Below are positions 26,566 through 34,629 of a stretch of 64,000 bases of DNA, one piece after another. The DNA is from Bacteroidaceae bacterium (GTDB lineage Bacteria > Bacteroidota > Bacteroidia > Bacteroidales > Bacteroidaceae): contig JAFXNA010000021.1 in the NCBI GenBank assembly GCA_017529865.1, forward strand, positions 1 to 64,000. Reading direction: 5' to 3'. A program made the position numbers and the translations under genes. Within the stretch, counting starts at the first letter, position 1, and each line of letters begins with the position of its first letter. A model generated the notes under the pieces. That model did no database searches. It was not told the DNA's origin and saw only the letters and a list, made by a program, of their open reading frames with translations.

Positions 26566-27212
26566 TAATTAGCGGAAAAAATATGGAGGAAAGGTGTAAT
26601 TCGCCCACTTCTTGACGATTGCCTACCCGCTTCTTGATGGCTAGGAACCCTCTGCTTAGGACTGTGCTGTGCTATTTTCGAGGGACAGGGGACAGGGGGA
26701 CAAGGAAATTCTGCGCGTGCACCCCTTTGTCGCTTGTGTTGATTTGTCTCTTTTCTGTTCGTTTCGTATTGTCTGTTTTTCTTTCTGTTTCGTTTTATAC
26801 TCTTCTTTACTATAAATTAAGGTATTTAATGCTTATTTATTGGGTATAAATAGATAGCTTTTTGTATTGATTATGGGTGGTGTATATAGAGAGAATCATT
26901 GCTACAGATACCTATAGGGATGTTATTCTACTTTGAATAATGGTAAAAACAGGGGTGTCGGGACAGGAAATGGTTGTCCCCATGTCCCCTTGTCCCTAAT
27001 CTATCAGTATAAGTCAAAAGACAGGGTTTGACAATAACTAGACATTATTCTGCAATAACCTTGGGTTATTTGACGATAAGGTTTACTTCCTTAGGCTAAA
27101 TGTGGAACGTTTGAAGCCTAAATACGAGTCGAATTTACGCTGAATTCAAAGGGTTTGAACGCTGAATTCAAGGTGTATTGGCGTCACCCAATTTGTGTGG
27201 CAATTGTATAAA
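26566..27212. other. Gene-free, repeat-rich accessory spacer
   Basis: No convincing gene is present in about 650 bases. It contains G-rich inverted arms of GGGACA units at 26682-26705 and 26973-26996; a hairpin AATAACC-TTG-GGTTATT at 27054-27070; a stem TTAGGCT/AGCCTAA at 27091-27121; and two exact copies of ACGCTGAATTCAA at 27137-27149 and 27159-27171. A 76-codon open frame at 26619-26849 is cysteine- and phenylalanine-rich and looks like chance. Confidence 0.6.
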
Positions 27213-27250
27213 AAAGTGTACTAATGTGATTTTTAGCACAAAAGTACACT
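27210..27250 (-). terminator. Terminator of the toxin/antitoxin-like pair
   Basis: On the minus strand AGTGTACT, AA, TGTG fold against CACA, AA, AGTACACT, then comes TTTTTTA. The stem has 12 pairs around an AA/AA mismatch. Confidence 0.82.
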
Positions 27251-27274
27251 ATAAAATAATAACAGGAAAAGACG

Positions 27275-27589
27275 TTAGGCTAATTCCAGCTCTTCCTGTA
27301 GGATTGAAATATGAAGACAATCTTCAATTTTGGACATTGTTTCGAGTGATAGATTCTCTTGTCCTTTCAATACCTTTGACACGTATTGCTGGCTACATCC
27401 CATCATTTCTGCCAGCTGCTTCTGTGTCATGCTCATTTCCTCCATTTTGTCAAGCATGAGCATAGCAATATGCTGAGAGTAGCGCAGCCATGATTTATTC
27501 TGCTGTCGCCATTCAGCCCGCTCACGCCACTTTGAAGGAGTGGGCGACTGATGTTTCTTCAGTCCTTCAATTACGCTATTCATACTCAT
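27275..27589 (-). CDS. HTH (XRE) antitoxin-like regulator
   Basis: The protein has 104 residues. A helix-turn-helix domain lies at about 45-95 (MEEMSMTQKQLAEMMGCSQQYVSKVLKGQENLSLETMSKIEDCL), the Cro/C1 type found in HigA antitoxins. The N-terminal 40 residues are basic and Trp-rich (PSKWRERAEWRQQNKSWLR). It follows the 183-residue gene by 12 bases on the minus strand, so the order is toxin then antitoxin, as in higBA. It probably represses its own operon; the palindrome upstream (28200-28216) could be an operator. Confidence 0.72.
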   Translation of the reverse strand: MSMNSVIEGLKKHQSPTPSKWRERAEWRQQNKSWLRYSQHIAMLMLDKMEEMSMTQKQLAEMMGCSQQYVSKVLKGQENLSLETMSKIEDCLHISILQEELELA

Positions 27590-27601
27590 TCTTTTATATT
27601 G

Positions 27602-28153
27602 TTAAGATAGTTCTTTCATATAGTCCGTAAACGCATTCTTGTCAACGATGTTTTGTTCAAGCAGGAATTGTCTAACTTGTTCCATCTTTGCCAATTCACG
27701 AAGCGTATGTTCACGCTCTTGCATCGTTCGTGTTAATTTGATGGCACCACCTGTAACTACATAGATACCAGGCTCCAGTTTGATTGCATATATTCTCAAC
27801 CATGAAGCGTGATTACCACTCTCCTTTAAACGAGCCTTCTCCTTCCCTAGAAGCATGTCTGCAAAACGGTTGTTCTCTAATGGACGGAATAGCTTGTCCA
27901 GATCTGCGTCAGGAGAGATATCCATGATGAGACATTGCAAACGGTCGCTATCCTCGATAGTGTCATAGATAGCCTCGTTCACATCAGTAATCTTAAAATA
28001 CGAAGCCAAGTCATCAATATTTGCCTTAAAGAAGGCACGTAGCCATGTTACGTCGTTCCATTGTTCAAACAATGTAAAAAGCGCATTGTCAGGCTCACCT
28101 TCATACCATGCTGCCCATAGCCTTTCGTCTTCTGTGATGTTTGAGAATTTCAT
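27602..28153 (-). CDS. Putative toxin of an HTH-paired toxin/antitoxin module
   Basis: The protein has 183 residues and no signal peptide. The N-terminal 110 residues are acidic (ITEDERLWAAWYEGEPDNALFTLFEQW). The C-terminal third (SWLRIYAIKLEPGIYVVTGGAIKLTRTMQEREHTLRELAKMEQVRQFL) loosely follows the HigB/RelE pattern of a basic beta sheet plus helix. Proteins of this size beside an HTH gene are common in Bacteroides relatives. Toxin activity is inferred from that pairing; at 183 residues it is larger than usual RelE toxins, so it may be a separate family. The promoter lies just upstream. Confidence 0.5.
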   Translation of the reverse strand: MKFSNITEDERLWAAWYEGEPDNALFTLFEQWNDVTWLRAFFKANIDDLASYFKITDVNEAIYDTIEDSDRLQCLIMDISPDADLDKLFRPLENNRFADMLLGKEKARLKESGNHASWLRIYAIKLEPGIYVVTGGAIKLTRTMQEREHTLRELAKMEQVRQFLLEQNIVDKNAFTDYMKELS

Positions 28154-28174
28154 ATGCTATTTATTTTTACGATG

Positions 28175-28205
28175 CAAAAATAGATAAAAAAAAACAAATG
28201 CACAA
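28175..28205 (-). promoter_or_regulatory. Promoter and operator-like palindrome of the toxin/antitoxin pair
   Basis: Minus strand: TTG (28203-28205), 20 bases, TATTTTTG (28175-28182). Directly beside the -33 element, ACAAC-TTTTA-GGTTGT (28202-28217) forms a palindrome suited to an HTH dimer. Confidence 0.55.
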
Positions 28206-28367
28206 CTTTTAGGTTGTACGATTAACAAAAATTAACGAAAAAAGATGGAAAAAGCCTTCCCATGTTCCGATGATGTATGACTTTTCAGTATAAGACAGAT
28301 TTTTTTGCTGCCCCTAAGGGTTACCCCTTAAGGGGAACAGAGAAGGAGAAGAAAAGAAGAAGTTAAT

Positions 28368-28398
28368 TAAAAAAGGTGTGCTGTAGCGGCACACCTTT
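28368..28398 (-). terminator. Terminator of the RND efflux operon
   Basis: AAAGGTGTGC and GCACACCTTT form a 10-pair stem; on the minus strand it is followed by TTTTTTAATT. Between it and the toxin promoter, a CCCCTTAAGGGG palindrome stands at about 28325-28336. Confidence 0.88.
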
Positions 28399-28405
28399 AT
28401 ACTAT

Positions 28406-28699
28406 TTAGATTGACTTCTCCACATTCCATGTGAAGGCTCGCAGTCCGAGCAGGGGGTTGTCTTCGTCGAGCTGACGGAGTCGCTCCATGAGTCGGTCGG
28501 CCTGTTCGTCGTCGACTACGGTGAGGATGGCACTGTTCATGGATGGCCATGCGTGGGAACCGAGATGGGGATCGCCGGTCTTACTGCCACGGCCTCCTGC
28601 CTGGGGAATGATGGTGTAGCCACGGGCATTGGATGCATCGAGGGCTTCGATGACATTGTCCTGATGTGCCTGGTCGTATGCTATAAATACTGTTTTCAT
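28406..28699 (-). CDS. PG0541-family transporter-associated PII-like protein
   Basis: The protein has 97 residues. It follows the RND permease by three bases, as PG0541 follows the efflux genes in Porphyromonas gingivalis. The pattern MKTVFIAYDQAHQDNVIEALDASNARGYTIIPQAGGRG...LTVVDDEQADRLMERLRQL is that of a PII/CutA-type ferredoxin-like fold: beta strand, helix, glycine-rich loop where the PII T-loop would be, helix. PII-like proteins often sense nucleotides and control a neighbouring transporter. Control of this efflux pump is an inference. Confidence 0.7.
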   Translation of the reverse strand: MKTVFIAYDQAHQDNVIEALDASNARGYTIIPQAGGRGSKTGDPHLGSHAWPSMNSAILTVVDDEQADRLMERLRQLDEDNPLLGLRAFTWNVEKSI

Positions 28700-28702
28700 A
28701 CC

Positions 28703-31700
28703 TTATTTCTTCTTAAATGTTTCTTCTGCTGAATGTTCCTTCCAGTAGGCATTGAGTTCGCGCTGACGCTTGAGGCTGCGACGCTTGTTCTTCACGCCTA
28801 CGGCTCCGAAGATACAGAACATCGACGGAACATAGATGAGGGTGAGCACCGTGGAAACGGTAAGACCGCCAATGATGCTGATACCCAACGGACGCCACAT
28901 CTCGGAACCGACTCCATGGCTGGTGGCCATTGGCACCATACCGAGGATGGTGGTGAGTGAGGTCATGAGGATAGGACGCAAACGGCTACGTGCTGCCACG
29001 GTGGCGGCTCGGGTGAGGCCATAGCCGCGCTCGCGCATGAGCTGGGTGTAGTCGATGAGCACGATACCGTTCTTCACTACGATACCGATCAACATGATTC
29101 CTCCGAGGATGGACATGACGTTCATGCTGGTGCCTGTCATCGCCAACGCGAAGATGATTCCTGAGAAGGCGAAGATGATGGAGAGGATGATGATGAACGG
29201 ATAGGTCATTGATTCGAACTGAGCTGCCATCACAATGAACACAAGGATGATGATGAGGATACCCAACATTCCGAGGTCACGGTTACTGTCTTGCTGGTCC
29301 TCATACGAACCTGCTACCTGCACAATGACATCGCTTGGGATGTTCATCTCTTCGATAAATTTGTTTCCAAGGTCAACTCCGTCCGACAGCGCCTCACCAT
29401 CTTTCATCACAGCATTGACTGTAACGATACGCTGACGGTCCTTACGCTCGATAGTAGGCGGAATGGTTGACTCTTCAATGGTAGCAACTTCGCGCACCTT
29501 GATGTTCTGACCCATTCCGTTAGGGATGAGCATATTCTCGAGGTCCTCGATGGATACACGGTCATCTACATCATAGCGCACCTTGATGTCGTATTCCTCA
29601 CCGTCCTCACGATAGTACGACATGAGCGAACCCGTGATGAGATTACGGATGCTGGCTGCTGCTTGCGACATACCGAGTCCCTGCTGCGAGAGTTTCTCAC
29701 GGTCGAAGTTAATAACCAACTCAGGCTGATAGTCCGAACGTGAAATCATTGCCTGAGCCACGATATCACTCTCCTTGAACCGCTTTTGCAACTCTACAGC
29801 AACGTCGTAGGTCTCGTCCATATTATAGCCATAGACCTCGAAGGTAGCTGTCTGCTGTCCACCCATAGAGGACTGCTGACCACCAAGCATAATGTTGTAT
29901 TTCGCTAACTCTGGAATCTTCTTACAATCGTCACGCATCTCGTCGCAGAGTGCTGCCAATCCCACTTCACGTTCATTTGACGGACAGAAGGATATGTTGA
30001 ACGAGATGATGTGCGAACCGCTTGAACGCATCGAGGCGAAGGTGTTGTTATCACCAGCCTGTCCGATGGTAAAGTTACAAGCGTTGAGCATCTTGCCATA
30101 ACGCTTCATCCATGTGTCTGCCAAATAGGTAGCTATCTCCTCTGCTTTCTCCACACGCGTTCCGATAGGCAACTCAAGTGTTGCACCCACACGGCCTGAG
30201 TCGTTAGCAGGGAAGAACTCGCTCTTGATACCTGCCAACTGCATGGTGAGGATACTCAGTCCGAAGAACACGATACAGCCGATGATGACAGTCCATCGAT
30301 GACGGGTTGCCCATGCAATACGATGCTCATACCAGTCATCGAGACGGTCGAGCAAACGCTGGATAGGTCCGTAAATCTTCTTGAACAGTTTTCCCTGCTT
30401 CTTCTGCAACTTGAGCATCTGTGAACAGAGCATCGGGGTGAACGAGAGTGCCGAAGTGGTGGAGATGGTCATGATGATACACATCATCCAACCCAACTGA
30501 CGGAACAGCACACCGGTCATACCTGCCACCATGGTGAGCGGGAAGAACACGGCTATCATGGTGAGCGTAGAGGCGATAACGGAAATGGCCACCTCGTTGG
30601 TAGCATGGATGGCTGCCTGTTTCGGATCCGAACCACGTTCGATATGGGTCGTCACGTTCTCCAACACCACAATGGCATCATCGACAACGCTACCGATAGC
30701 GATAGAGAGACATGAGAGAGATACGATGTTGAACGAACCGCCTGTCGCATACAGATAGATGAACGATGCGATGAGCGACATAGGGATGGTGATTGCGATG
30801 ATGACTGTAGCACGCCAACGACCGAGGAACACAAACACAACCAACACCACGAATATCATCGCATACGCAATTGTTTCGGTAAGTGACTTCACGGTGTTGG
30901 TGATGTTGTCGGATGTATTGACAATGACACCGAGGTTCACGTCCGAAGGAAGATTCTTCTTCAGCGTGGGCAACATCTCCATCACCTTGTTAGATATGGC
31001 CACAGAGTTGGCACCACTCTGCTTCTGCACGATAATCATCGCACCCTGCACACCATTCGTGAAAGTACGCTGGGCACGCTCTTCCACATCGTCCACGATG
31101 CGAGCCACATCACGCAGATACACGATGGCACCATTGCGCTGACCTACCACCACATTGCCCATCTCTTGCGGGTCGTTGAACTCACCCTCCACACGCACGA
31201 TATAGGTCTGGGTACCGATATCTACGGTACCACCCGTAGCATTCATGTTCTCTGCTGCGATAGCAGCGCTGACCTGAGCGGCACTCAGTCCGTACGCCTC
31301 CATCTTCTGGGCATCCATGTAGATGTTGATTTCACGCTCCGGAGCACCTGATATAGATACCGAACCGACTCCGTCAACACGGGCCAACGGATTGGCTACA
31401 TATTCATCAAGAATCTTGTAAAGTGCCTTCTGACTTTCGTGAGCCTGAGCTGAAAGCACCAAGATAGGCATCATGTCGGCTGAGAACTTGAACAATATCG
31501 GTTGGTTGGCATCGTTAGGCAATGCATTCGCCACCATATCCAGTTTATCGCGGACGTCATTCGTGAGGTCATCGATATCGTAACCGTATTCGAATTGGAG
31601 TGTAACAACCGATACATTATCCCTTGAGTTCGAAGTGATATGCTTCAAGTGCTCAATAGAGTTCAGTGTGTTCTCCAACGGACGCGTCACATTGTTTTCA

Positions 31701-31876
31701 ATATCGTTTGCCGATGCTCCGTTGTAGTACGTCATGATCATGATGGTGTTCGTATCGATGTCCGGGAACAAGTCGATAGGCAACTTCAATGCCGAGAACA
31801 CACCTAAGATGACGACTGCAAGGAAGACGAGGCTCGTCATAATCGGGCGTTTCACCGCCCCTTCGTATAGACTCAT
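28703..31876 (-). CDS. RND efflux permease (AcrB/MdtB type)
   Basis: The protein has 1057 residues and the usual 12-span layout with two large periplasmic loops. It opens MSLYEGAVKRPIMTSLVFLAVVILGVFSALKLPIDLFPDID. The proton-relay aspartate pair is in GSVVDDAIVVLENV (span 4), and GIVVKNGIVLIDYTQLMRERG stands in span 10. HAE-1 type RND pumps take drugs, bile salts or dyes from the periplasm and inner membrane and pass them to a TolC channel. Adaptor and TolC genes lie upstream in the same operon, separated by spacers with C-rich palindromes. Confidence 0.93.
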   Translation of the reverse strand: MSLYEGAVKRPIMTSLVFLAVVILGVFSALKLPIDLFPDIDTNTIMIMTYYNGASANDIENNVTRPLENTLNSIEHLKHITSNSRDNVSVVTLQFEYGYDIDDLTNDVRDKLDMVANALPNDANQPILFKFSADMMPILVLSAQAHESQKALYKILDEYVANPLARVDGVGSVSISGAPEREINIYMDAQKMEAYGLSAAQVSAAIAAENMNATGGTVDIGTQTYIVRVEGEFNDPQEMGNVVVGQRNGAIVYLRDVARIVDDVEERAQRTFTNGVQGAMIIVQKQSGANSVAISNKVMEMLPTLKKNLPSDVNLGVIVNTSDNITNTVKSLTETIAYAMIFVVLVVFVFLGRWRATVIIAITIPMSLIASFIYLYATGGSFNIVSLSCLSIAIGSVVDDAIVVLENVTTHIERGSDPKQAAIHATNEVAISVIASTLTMIAVFFPLTMVAGMTGVLFRQLGWMMCIIMTISTTSALSFTPMLCSQMLKLQKKQGKLFKKIYGPIQRLLDRLDDWYEHRIAWATRHRWTVIIGCIVFFGLSILTMQLAGIKSEFFPANDSGRVGATLELPIGTRVEKAEEIATYLADTWMKRYGKMLNACNFTIGQAGDNNTFASMRSSGSHIISFNISFCPSNEREVGLAALCDEMRDDCKKIPELAKYNIMLGGQQSSMGGQQTATFEVYGYNMDETYDVAVELQKRFKESDIVAQAMISRSDYQPELVINFDREKLSQQGLGMSQAAASIRNLITGSLMSYYREDGEEYDIKVRYDVDDRVSIEDLENMLIPNGMGQNIKVREVATIEESTIPPTIERKDRQRIVTVNAVMKDGEALSDGVDLGNKFIEEMNIPSDVIVQVAGSYEDQQDSNRDLGMLGILIIILVFIVMAAQFESMTYPFIIILSIIFAFSGIIFALAMTGTSMNVMSILGGIMLIGIVVKNGIVLIDYTQLMRERGYGLTRAATVAARSRLRPILMTSLTTILGMVPMATSHGVGSEMWRPLGISIIGGLTVSTVLTLIYVPSMFCIFGAVGVKNKRRSLKRQRELNAYWKEHSAEETFKKK

Positions 31877-31885
31877 AATTATTAT

Positions 31886-31955
31886 GTTAAGACCCCTCTC
31901 TTATCTCCCCAAAGGGGAGAAGACTCCCCTCCTTGGGAGGGGGCGGGGGAGGTTT
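31886..31955 (-). repeat. Double C-rich/G-rich palindrome between adaptor and permease genes
   Basis: Two elements stand side by side: CTCCCC-AAAGGGGAG and CTCCCCTCCTTGGGAGG. The same doublet recurs between tolC and the adaptor (32996-33078). Confidence 0.7.
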
Positions 31956-31961
31956 TTATTA

Positions 31962-32975
31962 TTATTTCACTACTGTTACTTCACGTCCGTTAGCCAGACG
32001 AGACATACCTGCAACCACTACCTGTGCACCAGGCTCTACCCCACTCTTCACTTCGTACTGCTCGCCCATGTGCTTGCCAAGTTCTACCTTGTCGTAGCTT
32101 ACCTTTCCGTCCTTATAGGTGTAGACATAACGGTCGCCGGCACCTACCTGCTTCACGATAGCCATATCGGGAACCATCACACGCTCGATCTGGTCGAAAC
32201 TGATAGTGGCACGTGCAAACATACCTGGACGCACCTTCTGGTTCTTGTTGGCTACAGTCACCTCTACAGGGAATGTATGAGTTGTCTTGTCCACAGTCGG
32301 ATATACGATAGATACCTTTCCAGCGAACACTTCACCTTCGTAGGCATCGAGGGCAATGTCGACAGGCTGACCTACTACGACGTTCTTATAATATACCTCC
32401 GACACGTTGATGATGAGCTTCACAGGGTTCAACTGCTCAACGGTAAGGATTGGCAATGCAGCCGAATACATATCGCCGCTATCATAATTACGAGCAGTCA
32501 CCACACCGCTGATAGGAGCAGTCAGCTGAGTGTTCTGCACCATTTGTGCGTACTGAGTCGTCAGCACATCGAGCTGAGTCTTAGCGTTGTCGTACTCGGT
32601 CTGTGAGGCACCACCTACGCTGAAGAGCTGGCTGGTACGGTTGAATTCCATCTTCACGTTCTCAATCTGCAACTTCAACTGACGCAGGTTCGACGCATCG
32701 AGCTGTACGAGTACCTGTCCCTTGCGTACATTGTCGCCTACTTCTACATAGATTTTCTCAATACGATACGGAGTGTTTGGTGCGATGTTGTTCTTCACAT
32801 CACTCTCCACGGTAGCTGTGTAAGTCTCAGTCTGAGGCACCAGACGTGTCTCGACTTGAGCAAGCTTCACTTCAGGTTTTTCGTCTGCTTTCTTCTTCTC
32901 GTCTTTCTGCTCTCCACAAGAACAAAACGACATGAATACGGCAAAAACCATTGATACTAAAACGATCTTCTTCAT
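31962..32975 (-). CDS. RND periplasmic adaptor (membrane fusion protein)
   Basis: The protein has 337 residues. A lipoprotein signal (MSFCSC, cysteine 18 or 20) is followed by a Lys/Glu stretch. The lipoyl half-motif IYVEVGDNVRKGQVLVQLDASNLRQL, a coiled-coil hairpin (80-125) and the second lipoyl half (LTAPISGVVTARNYDSGDM) are followed by beta-barrel and membrane-proximal domains. It bridges the RND permease and TolC in the periplasm. The middle gene of the minus-strand efflux operon. Confidence 0.92.
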   Translation of the reverse strand: MKKIVLVSMVFAVFMSFCSCGEQKDEKKKADEKPEVKLAQVETRLVPQTETYTATVESDVKNNIAPNTPYRIEKIYVEVGDNVRKGQVLVQLDASNLRQLKLQIENVKMEFNRTSQLFSVGGASQTEYDNAKTQLDVLTTQYAQMVQNTQLTAPISGVVTARNYDSGDMYSAALPILTVEQLNPVKLIINVSEVYYKNVVVGQPVDIALDAYEGEVFAGKVSIVYPTVDKTTHTFPVEVTVANKNQKVRPGMFARATISFDQIERVMVPDMAIVKQVGAGDRYVYTYKDGKVSYDKVELGKHMGEQYEVKSGVEPGAQVVVAGMSRLANGREVTVVK

Positions 32976-32995
32976 ATACTATAATTTTATTTTAA

Positions 32996-33078
32996 ACCTC
33001 TCTCTTATCTCCCCCAAGGGGAGAAGATTAATAACCTGCACACCTGGCTCCCCTCCTTGGGAGGGGCGGGGGGAGGTT
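32996..33078 (-). repeat. Double C-rich/G-rich palindrome between tolC and adaptor genes
   Basis: CTCCCCCAAGGGGAG at about 33008-33024 and CTCCCCTCCTTGGGAGGGG at about 33049-33067, separated by about 25 bases. Arrangement and flanks (CTCTCTTATCTCCCC on one side, GGGGGAGG on the other) match 31886-31955 and 49826-49915. Confidence 0.7.
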
Positions 33079-33080
33079 TC

Positions 33081-34400
33081 TTATCTTAAGTAAGTCTCCC
33101 TTCCCAACGTATAATCCAACTCTGCCTTGTTGCGCAGATAGTCGTAGATAGACTGGTTGTAAGTCAACTGAGCTTGTGTCAGCGCCACCTCACTCTGGTT
33201 CAGTTCGAGGATGGTTCCACGACCCACATCATATCTGGTCTTCGCAATCGACAGCGCCTTGTCGGCCTTCATGATAGCCTCTCGGTTGCTGTTCACCTGT
33301 GCCATACTCGCTGCCATGTTGTGCATATAGTTCTGAGCAGCCATTGCAAGCTGACGTTGGGTGTTGGCCTTCGTGTCCTCGAGCGAAGCAATCTGCAACT
33401 TCGTCGACTTCAACTTAGTCCAGTTGGATGCACGGAAGATAGGAATGCTTACCGCGATGGTGAACGAAGCTGATGGTGACCATTCGTAGTTCCAGATGCG
33501 CCAGTTGTCGTTCTGCAACGACTGATACTGACCAGTAAGCGAGAATGCCACGTTAGGCATGAAGTTGGTGCGCTGCATCTTCAGCGTGCGTTCCAACATC
33601 GAACGGTTCATGTCCAACTGACGAATGGCAGAGTTGTTTTGCAGCAACGATTCACCCTCATCAATGTTTTCCAACTTCAATGCGGTCTCGTAGTTCTCCA
33701 ACTTATCGTCAATCACTACCTTCACATCGGTATTGATACCCATGAGCACCTTCAGCTGCAATTCAGCAAGTGTCAGACCCGTCTGAGCACTCACCAGACT
33801 CGAATTCATCGAGCGCATCTGCACCTCAGCAGTAATCTTGTCGTACTCGCTTACGCGACCTACATCGAACTTCGAACTGATAACATCGTAGTTCTCCTTG
33901 CTGATATCGTAGCTCTGCTGCATCACCTCGTAGGAATCCTGAGCCAACAGCATCTGATAATAAGCTTTTGTCACTTGGTTGATGAGGTCGAGACGTGAAC
34001 TGCGTGCCTTCTCGCGAGCCAGTTCGATGTCCATCTTCGTCAGCTTCATCGACTGATAGACAGCTGGAGCGAACACAGGCACAGACAAAGTTGCAGATGC
34101 CGCAGCTGTGTTACGGTTGTCAGCACCCATCTTAAACTTCTGACCACCCAGATTCATCTCGGCAGCCAACAATGTATGCTGAATGCTGGCATTCGCCGTC
34201 ACTTCAGGCAGCAATGCCTGCCACGCCTCAGTATCTGCAATACGTTTCAACTCGATTTCCTTGTCGGCCACCCTGATTGTGGGGTTCTCAGCCAACGCAA
34301 TGTCAATAGCTTTCTGAAGGTTGAGCGTTAAATCCTGTGCCTGCACCATTAGTACCATACACAGCGTACCAACACTCAAAAGCAATCTCTTACCATTCAT
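33081..34400 (-). CDS. TolC family outer-membrane efflux protein
   Basis: The protein has 439 residues. A Sec signal (cut near VQAQ) precedes two related alpha-helical halves. Landmarks are LNLQKAIDIALAENPTIRVADKEIELKRIA, AKTRYDVGRGTILELNQSEVALTQAQL and YNQSIYDYLRNKAELDYTLG. It forms the trimeric outer-membrane channel for the RND pump encoded downstream and is the first gene of the operon, behind a consensus promoter. A second TolC-type gene stands at 40207. Confidence 0.93.
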   Translation of the reverse strand: MNGKRLLLSVGTLCMVLMVQAQDLTLNLQKAIDIALAENPTIRVADKEIELKRIADTEAWQALLPEVTANASIQHTLLAAEMNLGGQKFKMGADNRNTAAASATLSVPVFAPAVYQSMKLTKMDIELAREKARSSRLDLINQVTKAYYQMLLAQDSYEVMQQSYDISKENYDVISSKFDVGRVSEYDKITAEVQMRSMNSSLVSAQTGLTLAELQLKVLMGINTDVKVVIDDKLENYETALKLENIDEGESLLQNNSAIRQLDMNRSMLERTLKMQRTNFMPNVAFSLTGQYQSLQNDNWRIWNYEWSPSASFTIAVSIPIFRASNWTKLKSTKLQIASLEDTKANTQRQLAMAAQNYMHNMAASMAQVNSNREAIMKADKALSIAKTRYDVGRGTILELNQSEVALTQAQLTYNQSIYDYLRNKAELDYTLGRETYLR

Positions 34401-34478
34401 TTTCTTCTTAAACTTTTTCGTATTTAGTGAAATACTATTCCTTTAACTCCTTATATATATATATAATACAATGAGCCG

Positions 34479-34510
34479 CAAAGTTAGTGTTTTTTCGTGG
34501 CATGAACAAA
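34479..34510 (-). promoter_or_regulatory. Promoter of the RND efflux operon
   Basis: Minus strand: TTTG (34507-34510), 20 bases, TAACTTTG (34479-34486). The spacer contains ACGAAAAAACACTAA, a string also found upstream of two other minus-strand -7 elements (52.3 and 55.5 kb). A (TA)n run lies in the leader. Confidence 0.7.
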
Positions 34511-34629
34511 CATTTATGTAATAAATGTCCCCACATCCCCCCGTTTTAACATTCATTAAGTCTAAAACATAACATCAAAGGCTTTCACAAGTCCCCAAAC
34601 GATTGTTTTCCATAGATAAGGAGCTTTTG

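Noticed and set aside
26619..26849. 76-codon frame on the + strand in the accessory spacer
   Set aside because: Odd composition (Cys, Phe, Leu, Arg), no promoter at a proper distance, and it includes one arm of the GGGACA inverted repeat.
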